This document shows positions 1 through 5,344 of a stretch of DNA of 56,464 bases, in pieces; the stretch's first letter is position 1, and each line of letters begins with the position of its first letter. Origin of the DNA: Allofustis seminis DSM 15817 (GTDB lineage: Bacteria; Bacillota; Bacilli; Lactobacillales; Carnobacteriaceae_A). Location: positions 1 to 56,464 of the forward strand of contig NZ_KB894086.1 of assembly GCF_000374325.1 (NCBI RefSeq). Reading direction: 5' to 3'. Under the pieces are notes generated by a model. It saw nothing but the letters and a program-made list of their open reading frames with translations, was not told the DNA's origin and did no database searches. The position numbers were made by a program, and so were the translations under genes.

Positions 1-75
1 AGGTAGATAGGTGGGAAGTGGAAGCATCGTAAGGTGTGGAGCGGACCCATACTAATCGGTCGAGGACTTAACCAC
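1..75 (+). rRNA. 23S ribosomal RNA, 3' end (partial)
   Basis: The window opens inside a 23S rRNA gene. The end matches the conserved terminus, including the stretch ACTAATCGGTCGAGGACTTA and the final AACC that pairs with the 5' end of the molecule. The 3' boundary is estimated from that terminal helix. It is followed by 5S rRNA and two tRNA genes, so this is the distal part of an rRNA operon. Confidence 0.93.
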
Positions 76-162
76 TACGCGTAAGGGAAAGCGCGGTGTT
101 GACGAAGTCGTGTTGAAGCAACGCTCTAGTTTTGAAAGAACAACGTTCTTTTTAAAGAAAAG

Positions 163-278
163 TGTGGTGGTGATGGCCAGAAGGCACCACCTGTATCCAT
201 CCCGAACACAGCCGTTAAGCTTCTGAGCGCCGAGGATAGTGAGGGGTTTCCCCTTGTGAAAGCCGGACGCTGCCACGC
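163..278 (+). rRNA. 5S ribosomal RNA
   Basis: About 116 nt with the typical 5S features: paired ends (TGTGGTGG near the start, GCTGCCACGC at the end), the CCCGAACACAG loop and the AGCGCCGA segment. It sits about 90 bases after the 23S end in the usual 23S-5S-tRNA order. Confidence 0.95.
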
Positions 279-296
279 TTTGATTTTTTATAAGAT

Positions 297-369
297 TCCG
301 CAATAGCTCAGTCGGTAGAGCACGTGACTGTTAATCACGCTGTCGCAGGTTCGAGTCCTGCTTGCGGAG
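297..369 (+). tRNA. tRNA-Asn (GTT anticodon)
   Basis: A 73-nt cloverleaf with acceptor arms TCCGCAA/TTGCGGA, D-arm AGCTCAGTCGGTAGAGC, anticodon loop CTGTTAA (GTT) and T-arm GGTTCGAGTCC. CCA is not encoded. It lies directly behind the 5S gene and is probably co-transcribed with it. Confidence 0.97.
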
Positions 370-379
370 TACTTTTTTT

Positions 380-452
380 GCCACTTTAGCTCAGTAGGTA
401 GAGCGCATCCATGGTAAGGATGAGGTCGCCAGTTCAATCCTGGCAAGTGGCT
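380..452 (+). tRNA. tRNA-Thr (GGT anticodon)
   Basis: A 73-nt cloverleaf with acceptor arms GCCACTT/AAGTGGC and anticodon stem CATCC/GGATG around loop ATGGTAA, giving GGT, which reads Thr codon ACC. CCA is not encoded. It is the last gene of the rRNA operon and borders a prophage remnant, so its 3' end is a possible integration site; no second copy of the 3' end was found on the far side. Confidence 0.96.
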
Positions 453-481
453 CTCATAAAAATGGTGTAAACCCTTGATAT

Positions 482-523
482 AATAGCGTTTGTCAGTGAT
501 GTAACTGATGAGCGCTATTTTTA
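482..523 (+). terminator. Terminator of the rRNA-tRNA operon
   Basis: Arms AATAGCG/CGCTATT enclose an inner stem TCAGT/ACTGA, and a T-rich tract follows. It lies about 30 bases after tRNA-Thr. Confidence 0.75.
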
Positions 524-589
524 TTGTATTTCATTTTACATTATCCTTTCTCTTGTTTGGCGACTAGATTTAAGGTATAATGTATATAC

Positions 590-617
590 AAAAATCCCTT
601 TACGAAGGGGATTTTCT
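590..617 (-). terminator. Terminator for the CI-like repressor gene
   Basis: A GC-containing stem (AAATCCC/GGGGATTT) around TTTACGA. Read on the minus strand it ends in a T-run, fitting termination of the repressor transcript, which stops at 667. Confidence 0.6.
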
Positions 618-622
618 TTCTT

Positions 623-664
623 ACACCACTTTCTATCTTGGCGGATGGGGAAGTGGTGTTTTTG
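623..664 (+). terminator. Hairpin terminator between rRNA operon and prophage remnant
   Basis: Perfect 9-bp arms ACACCACTT/AAGTGGTGT with an 18-20 nt loop are followed by TTTTGTTTT. On the plus strand it would stop transcripts from the rRNA side before they reach the repressor gene. Confidence 0.6.
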
Positions 665-666
665 TT

Positions 667-1407
667 TTATTTCAAAACTTGTTTCTTTTTTTCTTCGAAT
701 TCTTTCTTGCTTATTATTCCTAAATCAAGCAGTTCTTTATATTGCTTCAATTCTTCAAATTTATCGCCTTTGTTTTCGACTGATTGCAAATGAACGTCTC
801 CGTTCGTTTTAAATTTTTTCATGGTAATGCCACCATTTACTGCAAAGACGCCCAATTCGCCATTTTCAAGCACGGACTGGGGTTTGTATTCGATAATATC
901 GCCATCAAAAAATTCAGGTTCCATGGAGTCGCCGTTGACCATGAGGCGGATGGTTTCTAAGCCGACAAAAGGAACGGGTTGTTGTCCGACAAGGGGTTCG
1001 CCTGCAGCCGTCTGCCCCACCACGTAGTCTGCGTAATGTTCTTCCAGTCGTTGCTGCTCCAATTGGTGTTCGGCGAAGTGGTAGACTTTTTCTTGGCGGG
1101 GTTCAGAAAGGTTTTCAGAAACTTTGTTTATTTTTTGAAGTATAGATGGTAGCTCGGTTTTGTTCAGTTGTGGCAACTTCACAGAGTCCTGAACTCCATC
1201 TAGAAACATGTCTAGACTCATGTTGAAAGCGTTGGAGATGTTTTGAACCGTTTCCAAAGAAGGAATAATTTCCTTTCCGGTTCCTGGATTAATTCCTTTT
1301 TCAAGCATGGAAATGTAGCCTTTAGTCAAATTGGATTTGTCGGCTAATGTTTGCATTGCATATCCATGATTTTTTCTTAATTGACTAATTCTTTCGCCAA
1401 TTTTCAA
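667..1407 (-). CDS. Phage CI-like repressor: XRE HTH, S24/LexA-type peptidase, SHOCT-like tail
   Basis: A predicted lysogeny repressor of 246 aa. Residues 3-69 form an XRE/HTH_3 domain (TLADKSNLTKGYISMLEKG). Residues about 125-210 match the S24/LexA peptidase: Ala-Gly cleavage pair near 135-136, nucleophile Ser161 in NGDSMEP, candidate catalytic Lys197 or Lys198 in ITMKKF. The final strands of S24 are absent; instead residues about 217-246 look like a SHOCT domain (KELLDLGIISKKEFEEKKK). Start is TTG at 1407, behind an AAGGAGG site; the open frame extends 46 codons upstream but that part is low-complexity and overlaps the divergent gene. It is transcribed away from the remnant cro-like gene, as in temperate phages. 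Self-cleavage ability is uncertain because of the altered C-terminus. Confidence 0.85.
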   Translation of the reverse strand: MKIGERISQLRKNHGYAMQTLADKSNLTKGYISMLEKGINPGTGKEIIPSLETVQNISNAFNMSLDMFLDGVQDSVKLPQLNKTELPSILQKINKVSENLSEPRQEKVYHFAEHQLEQQRLEEHYADYVVGQTAAGEPLVGQQPVPFVGLETIRLMVNGDSMEPEFFDGDIIEYKPQSVLENGELGVFAVNGGITMKKFKTNGDVHLQSVENKGDKFEELKQYKELLDLGIISKKEFEEKKKQVLK

Positions 1408-1460
1408 TGTGAATACCTCCTTATCCCTATATTTAGAAGTTAAGGAAAGGAGGAAATAAA

Positions 1461-1634
1461 ATGAGTAAGAAAGATAAAAAAAGAAAAAATGAAGAAAGGA
1501 GAAAAGAAAAAGAGTTAAGAGAAAACCGATTATACAAGTTAACAATTATTGTATTAATTGTTGAAATCATAGCAAATATAATCGAAGTTATCTCAAAACT
1601 CTTAAAAATAAAAGTTTACGGGCTGGGGCTTTAG
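1461..1634 (+). CDS. Small basic protein with one membrane segment (prophage region)
   Basis: A 57-aa ORF with a strong AAGGAAAGGAGG ribosome site 7-8 nt before ATG. The first 24 residues are very rich in Lys, Arg and Glu (MSKKDKKRKNEERRKEKE). A hydrophobic helix follows (YKLTIIVLIVEIIANIIEVI), with a short Lys-containing tail. It diverges from the repressor with only 53 bp between starts, so it lies in the lysogeny control region, and a hairpin terminator overlaps its stop. I do not recognise a named family. The layout, charged head plus single helix, is typical of small phage membrane peptides or type I-like toxins, but no function can be assigned. Confidence 0.6.
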   Translation: MSKKDKKRKNEERRKEKELRENRLYKLTIIVLIVEIIANIIEVISKLLKIKVYGLGL

Positions 1635-1650
1635 CCTAGCCCGTTTATTT
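1618..1650 (+). terminator. Terminator overlapping the end of the small basic ORF
   Basis: Arms ACGGGCT/AGCCCGT with inner GGC/GCC pairing are followed by TTATTTTTCTT. The stem starts inside the last codons of the 57-aa ORF. Confidence 0.75.
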
Positions 1651-1669
1651 TTCTTACTCATAAGATATC

Positions 1670-1765
1670 ATGAAAAAAGAGAAAAAGCTAGAAATTTTGT
1701 TATATATGTTGATTGTTTTAAATTTAGTTAAAATTGTTATTGATTTAATTCAGATGTTCAATTAG
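1670..1765 (+). CDS. Tiny hydrophobic peptide, similar in plan to the preceding ORF
   Basis: A 31-aa ORF: Lys-rich start (MKKEKKLE), then one hydrophobic helix (ILLYMLIVLNLVKIVIDLI) and a short tail. It repeats in miniature the plan of the 57-aa ORF just upstream, which suggests a diverged duplicate. The ribosome site is weak. It is followed by its own hairpin (1778-1801). Whether it is translated is uncertain. Confidence 0.4.
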   Translation: MKKEKKLEILLYMLIVLNLVKIVIDLIQMFN

Positions 1766-1777
1766 TAAATATAATTG

Positions 1778-1806
1778 CTATCCCAAAAGATAGCTTTTAT
1801 ATTTCG
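1778..1806 (+). terminator. Hairpin terminator after the tiny hydrophobic ORF
   Basis: Perfect arms GCTATC/GATAGC with loop CCAAAA are followed by TTTTATATTT. Two separate terminators behind two tiny ORFs imply independently ended short transcripts. Confidence 0.7.
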
Positions 1807-1841
1807 GCAGTGAGTTTAATGTAGTAAACGAGGTGAAAAAT

Positions 1842-1930
1842 TTGGAGATATGTATATTATATAGAATTAAAAAAATTAGAGAAGATAAAAAATGACACAA
1901 GAAGAGTTGTCTGAAAAAATCGGTGTATAA
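1842..1930 (+). pseudogene. 5' fragment of a cro-like XRE regulator, frameshifted and truncated
   Basis: Behind a GAGGTG site, TTG at 1842 opens a frame encoding the start of an XRE regulator (RIKKIREDKK). It meets TGA in a run of six A; one base further the next frame gives MTQEELSEKIGV and then TAA. Only the first half of a helix-turn-helix remains, followed directly by a late phage gene. Position and orientation (divergent from the repressor) fit Cro. This is the left side of a large internal prophage deletion. Confidence 0.65.
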
Positions 1931-2803
1931 ATGGTGTCTAAGAAAATAAGATTTATACTAAGAATTTCTGGCGATTTGAACAAAAAAGTAGAACAAATAT
2001 CGAAAGAGCAACAAGCCTACGAAGAACTAGAAATCGATTGTTACCATATTGTGGCTACTTTAGATGTCCGCACAAGCGCTATTTGTCAAGATATGGACGG
2101 GAAAGTATTCAAGCTAAGTGAATATGAACCTGGAACAACGGCTCCACCGTTTCATAACTACTGTCGAAGTGCCACCGCTCCGTATTTTGATGATGGGTTA
2201 ATGCCTCGAAGAAGATGGGCAAGAGATCCCGAAACGGGCAAGGGGGAAATAATTGATGGTGATATAAAATATGGAGACTGGAAGCGTTCCTATGTTGATA
2301 AATACGGACAACGTTGGTGGGACATTCAAGAGAAAATGGTAAAAAATGAAACTGTAGATAAAAGGTTACTTAAGAATTACCGTAAAATCCTTGGCAAAGA
2401 AGTGCCTAGAAGTCTTTCAAAGTTCCAAGAATTGAAGTATAATAAGCTTGAACAATGGATACAGTTACAAGACCGCTATTATGTAAAAAGTAGGTTAGAA
2501 GACGGAAGATGGACTTCTATCATAAACCCAGAAAAACAAGCACCACATATGGAATCTACTGTAACCCCTGACAGAAGTTACTTTTACGATGAGGTTAATG
2601 TTCAAGATATATTTGATAGATATGCCGGAACGGGTATTGTAGGCAGAAACTATGATGGTCGACGAAATAATACGGAAACAGTTATTTTAGATAGAGTGAT
2701 TGGCGTTGCGGTATCCAAAAATAGAGTAGTGGAGACTAGTGTAATTCGAATCCATTATTCTGCAAAACGAACGCACATAAGTCCTGTATTTCCCCAAAGT
2801 TAA
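1931..2803 (+). CDS. Truncated MuF-type phage head protein with C-terminal Ntox50-like toxin domain
   Basis: Residues about 22-86 match the SPP1 gp7/Mu gpF minor head domain: ATLDVRTSAICQDMDGKVF, then APPFHNYCRS. The usual N-terminal few hundred residues of the head protein are missing, removed by the deletion that joined this gene to the cro fragment. After a linker, residues about 197-290 resemble polymorphic toxin type 50 (Ntox50): INPEKQAPHM, DIFDRYAGTG, and the terminal IHYSAKRTHISP. Ntox50 is a predicted RNase fold; MuF proteins carrying polymorphic toxins are known from temperate phages of Firmicutes. ATG 1931 has only a weak ribosome site, so expression may be low. The gene behind it is a plausible immunity gene. 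The family call is from memory of motifs. Confidence 0.78.
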   Translation: MVSKKIRFILRISGDLNKKVEQISKEQQAYEELEIDCYHIVATLDVRTSAICQDMDGKVFKLSEYEPGTTAPPFHNYCRSATAPYFDDGLMPRRRWARDPETGKGEIIDGDIKYGDWKRSYVDKYGQRWWDIQEKMVKNETVDKRLLKNYRKILGKEVPRSLSKFQELKYNKLEQWIQLQDRYYVKSRLEDGRWTSIINPEKQAPHMESTVTPDRSYFYDEVNVQDIFDRYAGTGIVGRNYDGRRNNTETVILDRVIGVAVSKNRVVETSVIRIHYSAKRTHISPVFPQS

Positions 2804-2815
2804 GAAGTGTTATTT

Positions 2816-3025
2816 ATGAATGTTGAATATTATCCGGGTACCCAATTAAAAGTTGAATTTATAGATGGACAAGTAATGATAGGAGAAGTTTTCACATTTG
2901 AATCATCTGATAACACAGACACTGGCCTAGATGAATTAATATTTGTTCCCGAATCAGGAAAACTCAAAGGGAGACACGTTGTTTTTAATGAATCAGAAGT
3001 AAAAAATATTGAAGTCTTAGATTAA
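2816..3025 (+). CDS. Probable immunity protein for the Ntox50-like toxin
   Basis: 69 aa, acidic, predicted mostly beta strand (YPGTQLKVEFIDGQVMIGEV, then a central acidic loop and GRHVVFNESEV); the opening resembles a small Sm/SH3-like barrel. It starts 12 bases after the toxin stop; ATG 2816 is preferred because an AAGAAG site lies 9 nt upstream, though an in-frame GTG exists at 2807. The function is inferred only from size, charge and its place directly behind a toxin gene, the standard toxin-immunity order. Confidence 0.6.
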   Translation: MNVEYYPGTQLKVEFIDGQVMIGEVFTFESSDNTDTGLDELIFVPESGKLKGRHVVFNESEVKNIEVLD

Positions 3026-3038
3026 ATCTATAAAATTG

Positions 3039-3068
3039 CACCTCCAAGGAAACTTGCGGGTGTTTTTT
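3039..3068 (+). terminator. Terminator after the first toxin/immunity pair
   Basis: A 10-bp stem with one mismatch (CACCTCCAAG/CTTGCGGGTG), a GAAA tetraloop and T6. It ends the transcript of the immunity gene. Confidence 0.75.
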
Positions 3069-3097
3069 CATGCGTAAAATTAAAGGAGGCGGAATGG

Positions 3098-3427
3098 ATG
3101 GGCGAAAGTGACACAGTGAATGTTTTAGGGGCACGTTACACTATTGTGTATAATGATCCTAAATTAGAGAACAACGAAGAAATGGATGGCTATTGCGACT
3201 TTTACGGTAAGCGAATAGGCATTGCTAGAATAGATGAGAGCGGGTATGATTTTACCGATTTAGAAGCCTACAAGCAAAAGGTCGTGCGCCATGAAGTGGT
3301 CCATGCTTTTCTGTTTGAGTCAGGACTAGATATCAGTTCGGAATGGGGACGAAACGAAGAAATCGTTGATTGGATCGCTTTGCAGTTGCCTAAAATTGCT
3401 CAAGTGTGGGAACAATTAGAAAGATAA
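3098..3427 (+). CDS. Phage zinc metallopeptidase-like protein (HEVVH)
   Basis: 109 aa. HEVVH at residues 65-69, followed about 18 residues later by Glu in NEEIVDW, gives a zincin-type metal site. Short proteins of this build are common in Firmicutes phages; their substrates are unknown to me. AAAGGAGG lies 8 nt before ATG 3098. It sits between two terminators, so it is an independent unit between the toxin modules. It appears intact. Confidence 0.75.
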   Translation: MGESDTVNVLGARYTIVYNDPKLENNEEMDGYCDFYGKRIGIARIDESGYDFTDLEAYKQKVVRHEVVHAFLFESGLDISSEWGRNEEIVDWIALQLPKIAQVWEQLER

Positions 3428-3445
3428 AAATAAAGCAATCATCAG

Positions 3446-3466
3446 CCAGCGTATGCTGGTTTTTTT
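3446..3466 (+). terminator. Terminator of the phage metallopeptidase gene
   Basis: Perfect arms CCAGC/GCTGG around GTAT are followed by T7, 20 bases after the stop codon. Confidence 0.8.
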
Positions 3467-3472
3467 CATGCA

Positions 3473-3618
3473 ATAAAACCTCGCCATTTTGGTATTTTGG
3501 GCGGTAACTACAAAGACATTGTCGTGGAACGTGACCACGGAAAACAACGGAAATGAAAGAAAGGATAGATGCACATGTTTACAACGGAAGAAGCACTTAA
3601 AAAACTTGGATTAAATTA
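3473..3618 (+). pseudogene. Leftover ends of phage late genes
   Basis: One frame carries the C-terminal end of a phage protein (GGNYKDIVVERDHGKQRK, then TGA at 3554-3556). After a GAAAGGA site comes a new start encoding MHMFTTEEALKKLGLN and TAA. Both look like clipped ends of neighbouring structural genes. No complete gene is present. Confidence 0.5.
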
Positions 3619-3673
3619 AGCACTTAACTGTAAAGGTTAGGCGCTATTTTTATACCCAAAACAGAGTCAGCAC
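3619..3673 (+). repeat. 55-bp direct repeat, copy A (contains a terminator)
   Basis: 51 of 55 bases are identical to 4654-4708. The first part forms a 10-bp hairpin (AGCACTTAAC, loop, GGTTAGGCGCT) followed by ATTTTTAT, and so is also a terminator. Its right edge runs directly into the MuF coding frame of the second toxin module, so the repeat marks a recombination joint. Confidence 0.85.
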
Positions 3674-4377
3674 GTGTTCAAAGCGGTTCGCAAAAATTAG
3701 CGTTTGAAGCATTTGGAATTGAACAGTATGAATTCATTGCGGAAGCTGATCGCAAGACGTGTTCAATTTGCGGGGAACTAGATGGCAAGACATTTAATGT
3801 CAAAGATATGGTACCTGGTGAAAACGCGGCGCCGATGCACCCGAATTGTCGGTGTTCAGTAGCAGCGTATGCGGATCGTGAAGGGTTAGATGAGCAGTTT
3901 AAAAAAACAAATGGAGAACCTTCGCGTGGTGGCTTAAGGATGAATTTGCAGTTCTTTTCAATTAATGATGAACGTGAAATACTTAAAAAGATAGCCGAGA
4001 ATAAAATTGACGCAGAATTATTTTATAAAAGAAAAGAAGAATTTGATAAAGTTTTCGAAAGAGGCATAGTAACTCCAATAGAAACAGTGTATAATAGCAA
4101 TGATAGCTATTACCACATAATTAACGGGCATGAAAGAGATATATTTCATAAAAACGGTGTGAAAAGAATTATCAACACTTTGAAGGAGCCTAAAGTGGTG
4201 TTAAAAACACAAGATAGATTTGGAATACAGGCGAATTCTTACATTGAAAACAAATCAGAAAGGCCATTATTAGTTGTAGTTCGAAAATCTGTTGTTACTG
4301 CATACGTTCCTGATGAAAACTATTTAAGAAACAACATATTTAAGAAAGGGGAGAAAATATATGACCAAGAAGATTGA
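3661..4377 (+). CDS. 5'-truncated MuF head protein with C-terminal BECR/RNase-like toxin domain
   Basis: From 3661 the frame encodes the end of a MuF domain (TESARVQSGSQKLAFEAFGI, DRKTCSICGELDGKTF, APMHPNCRCSVAAY) of a type different from the first module. There is no start before ATG 3808, which falls inside the MuF motif, so only a 189-aa product could be made. The C-terminal part, from about residue 50 of that product, is a distinct domain (YYHIINGHERDIF, HKNGVKRIINTL, LLVVVRKSVVTAYVPD) resembling the phage-borne barnase/EndoU/colicin/RelE-like (PBECR) nucleases, with His and Arg as candidate active residues. It overlaps the next small gene by 17 bp and lies between two 55-bp repeats. It is a remnant of a head gene but may still encode a working toxin domain. 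Confidence 0.65.
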   Translation, partial: TESARVQSGSQKLAFEAFGIEQYEFIAEADRKTCSICGELDGKTFNVKDMVPGENAAPMHPNCRCSVAAYADREGLDEQFKKTNGEPSRGGLRMNLQFFSINDEREILKKIAENKIDAELFYKRKEEFDKVFERGIVTPIETVYNSNDSYYHIINGHERDIFHKNGVKRIINTLKEPKVVLKTQDRFGIQANSYIENKSERPLLVVVRKSVVTAYVPDENYLRNNIFKKGEKIYDQED

Positions 4378-4651
4378 GTTTTGGCGGGGGGACTATGGAT
4401 TAGATCCCAATATACCTAGTTTACATATTCAGTTTGAAAGAATGGATAGAATGGATACTGGTGAAATTGAACTTGATAGTAATGTTGATGCAATCTTATT
4501 TACCAGACAAAATGGTAAAAAGATCGGAGGATTGGAACTAGTAAATCCACAGGGGTTTATTGATTCCCCTTTAACAGATAAAATTAAAGTTAACGGGCAC
4601 AACGTAAAAGAGTTAGCGGTTGAATTATTGCAGAAATTAAAAGAAGGTTGA
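4361..4651 (+). CDS. Probable immunity protein for the second MuF toxin
   Basis: 96 aa, acidic, beta-rich start (KIEFWRGDYGLDPNIPSLHI) and a C-terminal helix (VKELAVELLQKLKEG). It overlaps the toxin stop by 17 bp, with an AAAGGGGAG site inside the toxin gene, indicating translational coupling. No named family is recognised. The immunity role is inferred from position, size and coupling. Confidence 0.6.
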   Translation: MTKKIEFWRGDYGLDPNIPSLHIQFERMDRMDTGEIELDSNVDAILFTRQNGKKIGGLELVNPQGFIDSPLTDKIKVNGHNVKELAVELLQKLKEG

Positions 4652-4653
4652 TT

Positions 4654-4708
4654 AGCACTTAACTGTAAAGGTTAGGTGCTATTTTTATACCCAAAATCAA
4701 GTCAGCAC
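4654..4708 (+). repeat. 55-bp direct repeat, copy B (contains a terminator)
   Basis: Second copy of the element at 3619-3673, four mismatches. Here it follows the immunity gene as a normal terminator (arms AGCACTTAAC/GGTTAGGTGCT, then ATTTTTAT) and continues into an intergenic stretch before a scaffold-gene fragment. This is probably the original context, copy A being the duplicated one. Confidence 0.85.
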
Positions 4709-4813
4709 TCCTATGGAGTGGTGGCTCTTTTATTGTCCGAAATGACGGTAAACTACTCGACATACGGTCGTTAACTGGCATAGACGTACGGTCTTTAAAC
4801 GGAGGGAAGTAAT

Positions 4814-4852
4814 ATGACAGAAGAAAACAAAAACGTTCAAGGAGTAGCATAA
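4814..4852 (+). pseudogene. Start fragment of a phage scaffold-like gene
   Basis: GGAGGGAAG precedes ATG 4814, which encodes only MTEENKNVQGVA before TAA. In phages with MuF proteins the scaffold gene follows the minor head gene, and its acidic start looks like this. The rest of the gene is gone; this is the right side of the deleted late region. Confidence 0.5.
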
Positions 4853-5172
4853 AAGGCGGCATTATAATGGCTTTTTGGGCAGATGATATATTAAATGCTA
4901 TAAAAATTTGCATCATATTAGAAAATATACTATGATGAATGGGCAAAGTGTATCCGTTCTTTGCCCATATATGGAAAGTTCAGGTCGCACCTGAACGACG
5001 AAAAAGGAGTGCATCACGTTGTCTATGCAGAGGCCTTATATCTGTCTCTTTTGGTCTCGTGGGACATTTTTTGCGAATGCACTCTTTTTGTTTTGCGGTG
5101 GGATAATGGCTAATTAATATTAGTATCTAAGCCATTTTATTCTTTATCGCTTTCAATCTACAAATATTCAAA

Positions 5173-5202
5173 GGCATTGCTCATTATGAGCGTGCTTTTT
5201 TT
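5173..5202 (+). terminator. Hairpin with T-run before the surface-protein gene
   Basis: GGCA...TGC outer pairs and a GCTCAT/ATGAGC core, followed by T7. It separates the prophage remnant from the surface-protein promoter. Confidence 0.55.
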
Positions 5203-5295
5203 GTGGGTGGATACGATTTTTATCAAGGGTATAGGATGCTGCTATTGGTACTATAAAATTTAAAAAGACAATGTTGAAAAAAGCAATAATTCGGG

Positions 5296-5324
5296 TTGTT
5301 TTTCACAGAGCAAAACGGTATAGT
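5296..5324 (+). promoter_or_regulatory. SigmaA-type promoter of the surface-protein gene
   Basis: TTGTTT at 5296-5301, a 17-nt spacer and TATAGT at 5319-5324, about 20 bases before the AGGGGGG ribosome site of the gene at 5345. Both expression signals are good although the gene has an early in-frame stop. Confidence 0.6.
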
Positions 5325-5344
5325 TGATAGAAGGGGGGATACAT

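Larger units (their letters stand above)
4853..5344. other. Gene-poor stretch with stacked hairpins at the prophage end
   Basis: No convincing gene. It holds three successive hairpins: ATGGGCAAAG/CTTTGCCCAT (4939-4968), GTTCAGGT/ACCTGAAC with a 3-nt loop (4978-4996), and a long-range stem AAAAAGGAGTGCAT with ATGCACTCTTTTT (5001-5090) enclosing smaller stems, including TGTCTC/GGGACA. Another hairpin with a T-run lies at 5173-5202 (GCTCAT/TATGAGC core). A 32-codon ORF starting TTG 5019 lies inside the long stem and I do not call it. The promoter of the surface-protein gene ends the stretch. Confidence 0.5.

Noticed and set aside
52-303. 83-codon minus-strand ORF over 5S rRNA
   Set aside because: It is antisense to the 23S end, spacer and 5S rRNA, which explain the sequence fully.
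5019-5117. 32-codon ORF from TTG with an AAAGGAG site inside the hairpin region
   Set aside because: The ribosome site forms one arm of a long stem, no family is recognised and the frame is short; the RNA structure explains the sequence better.
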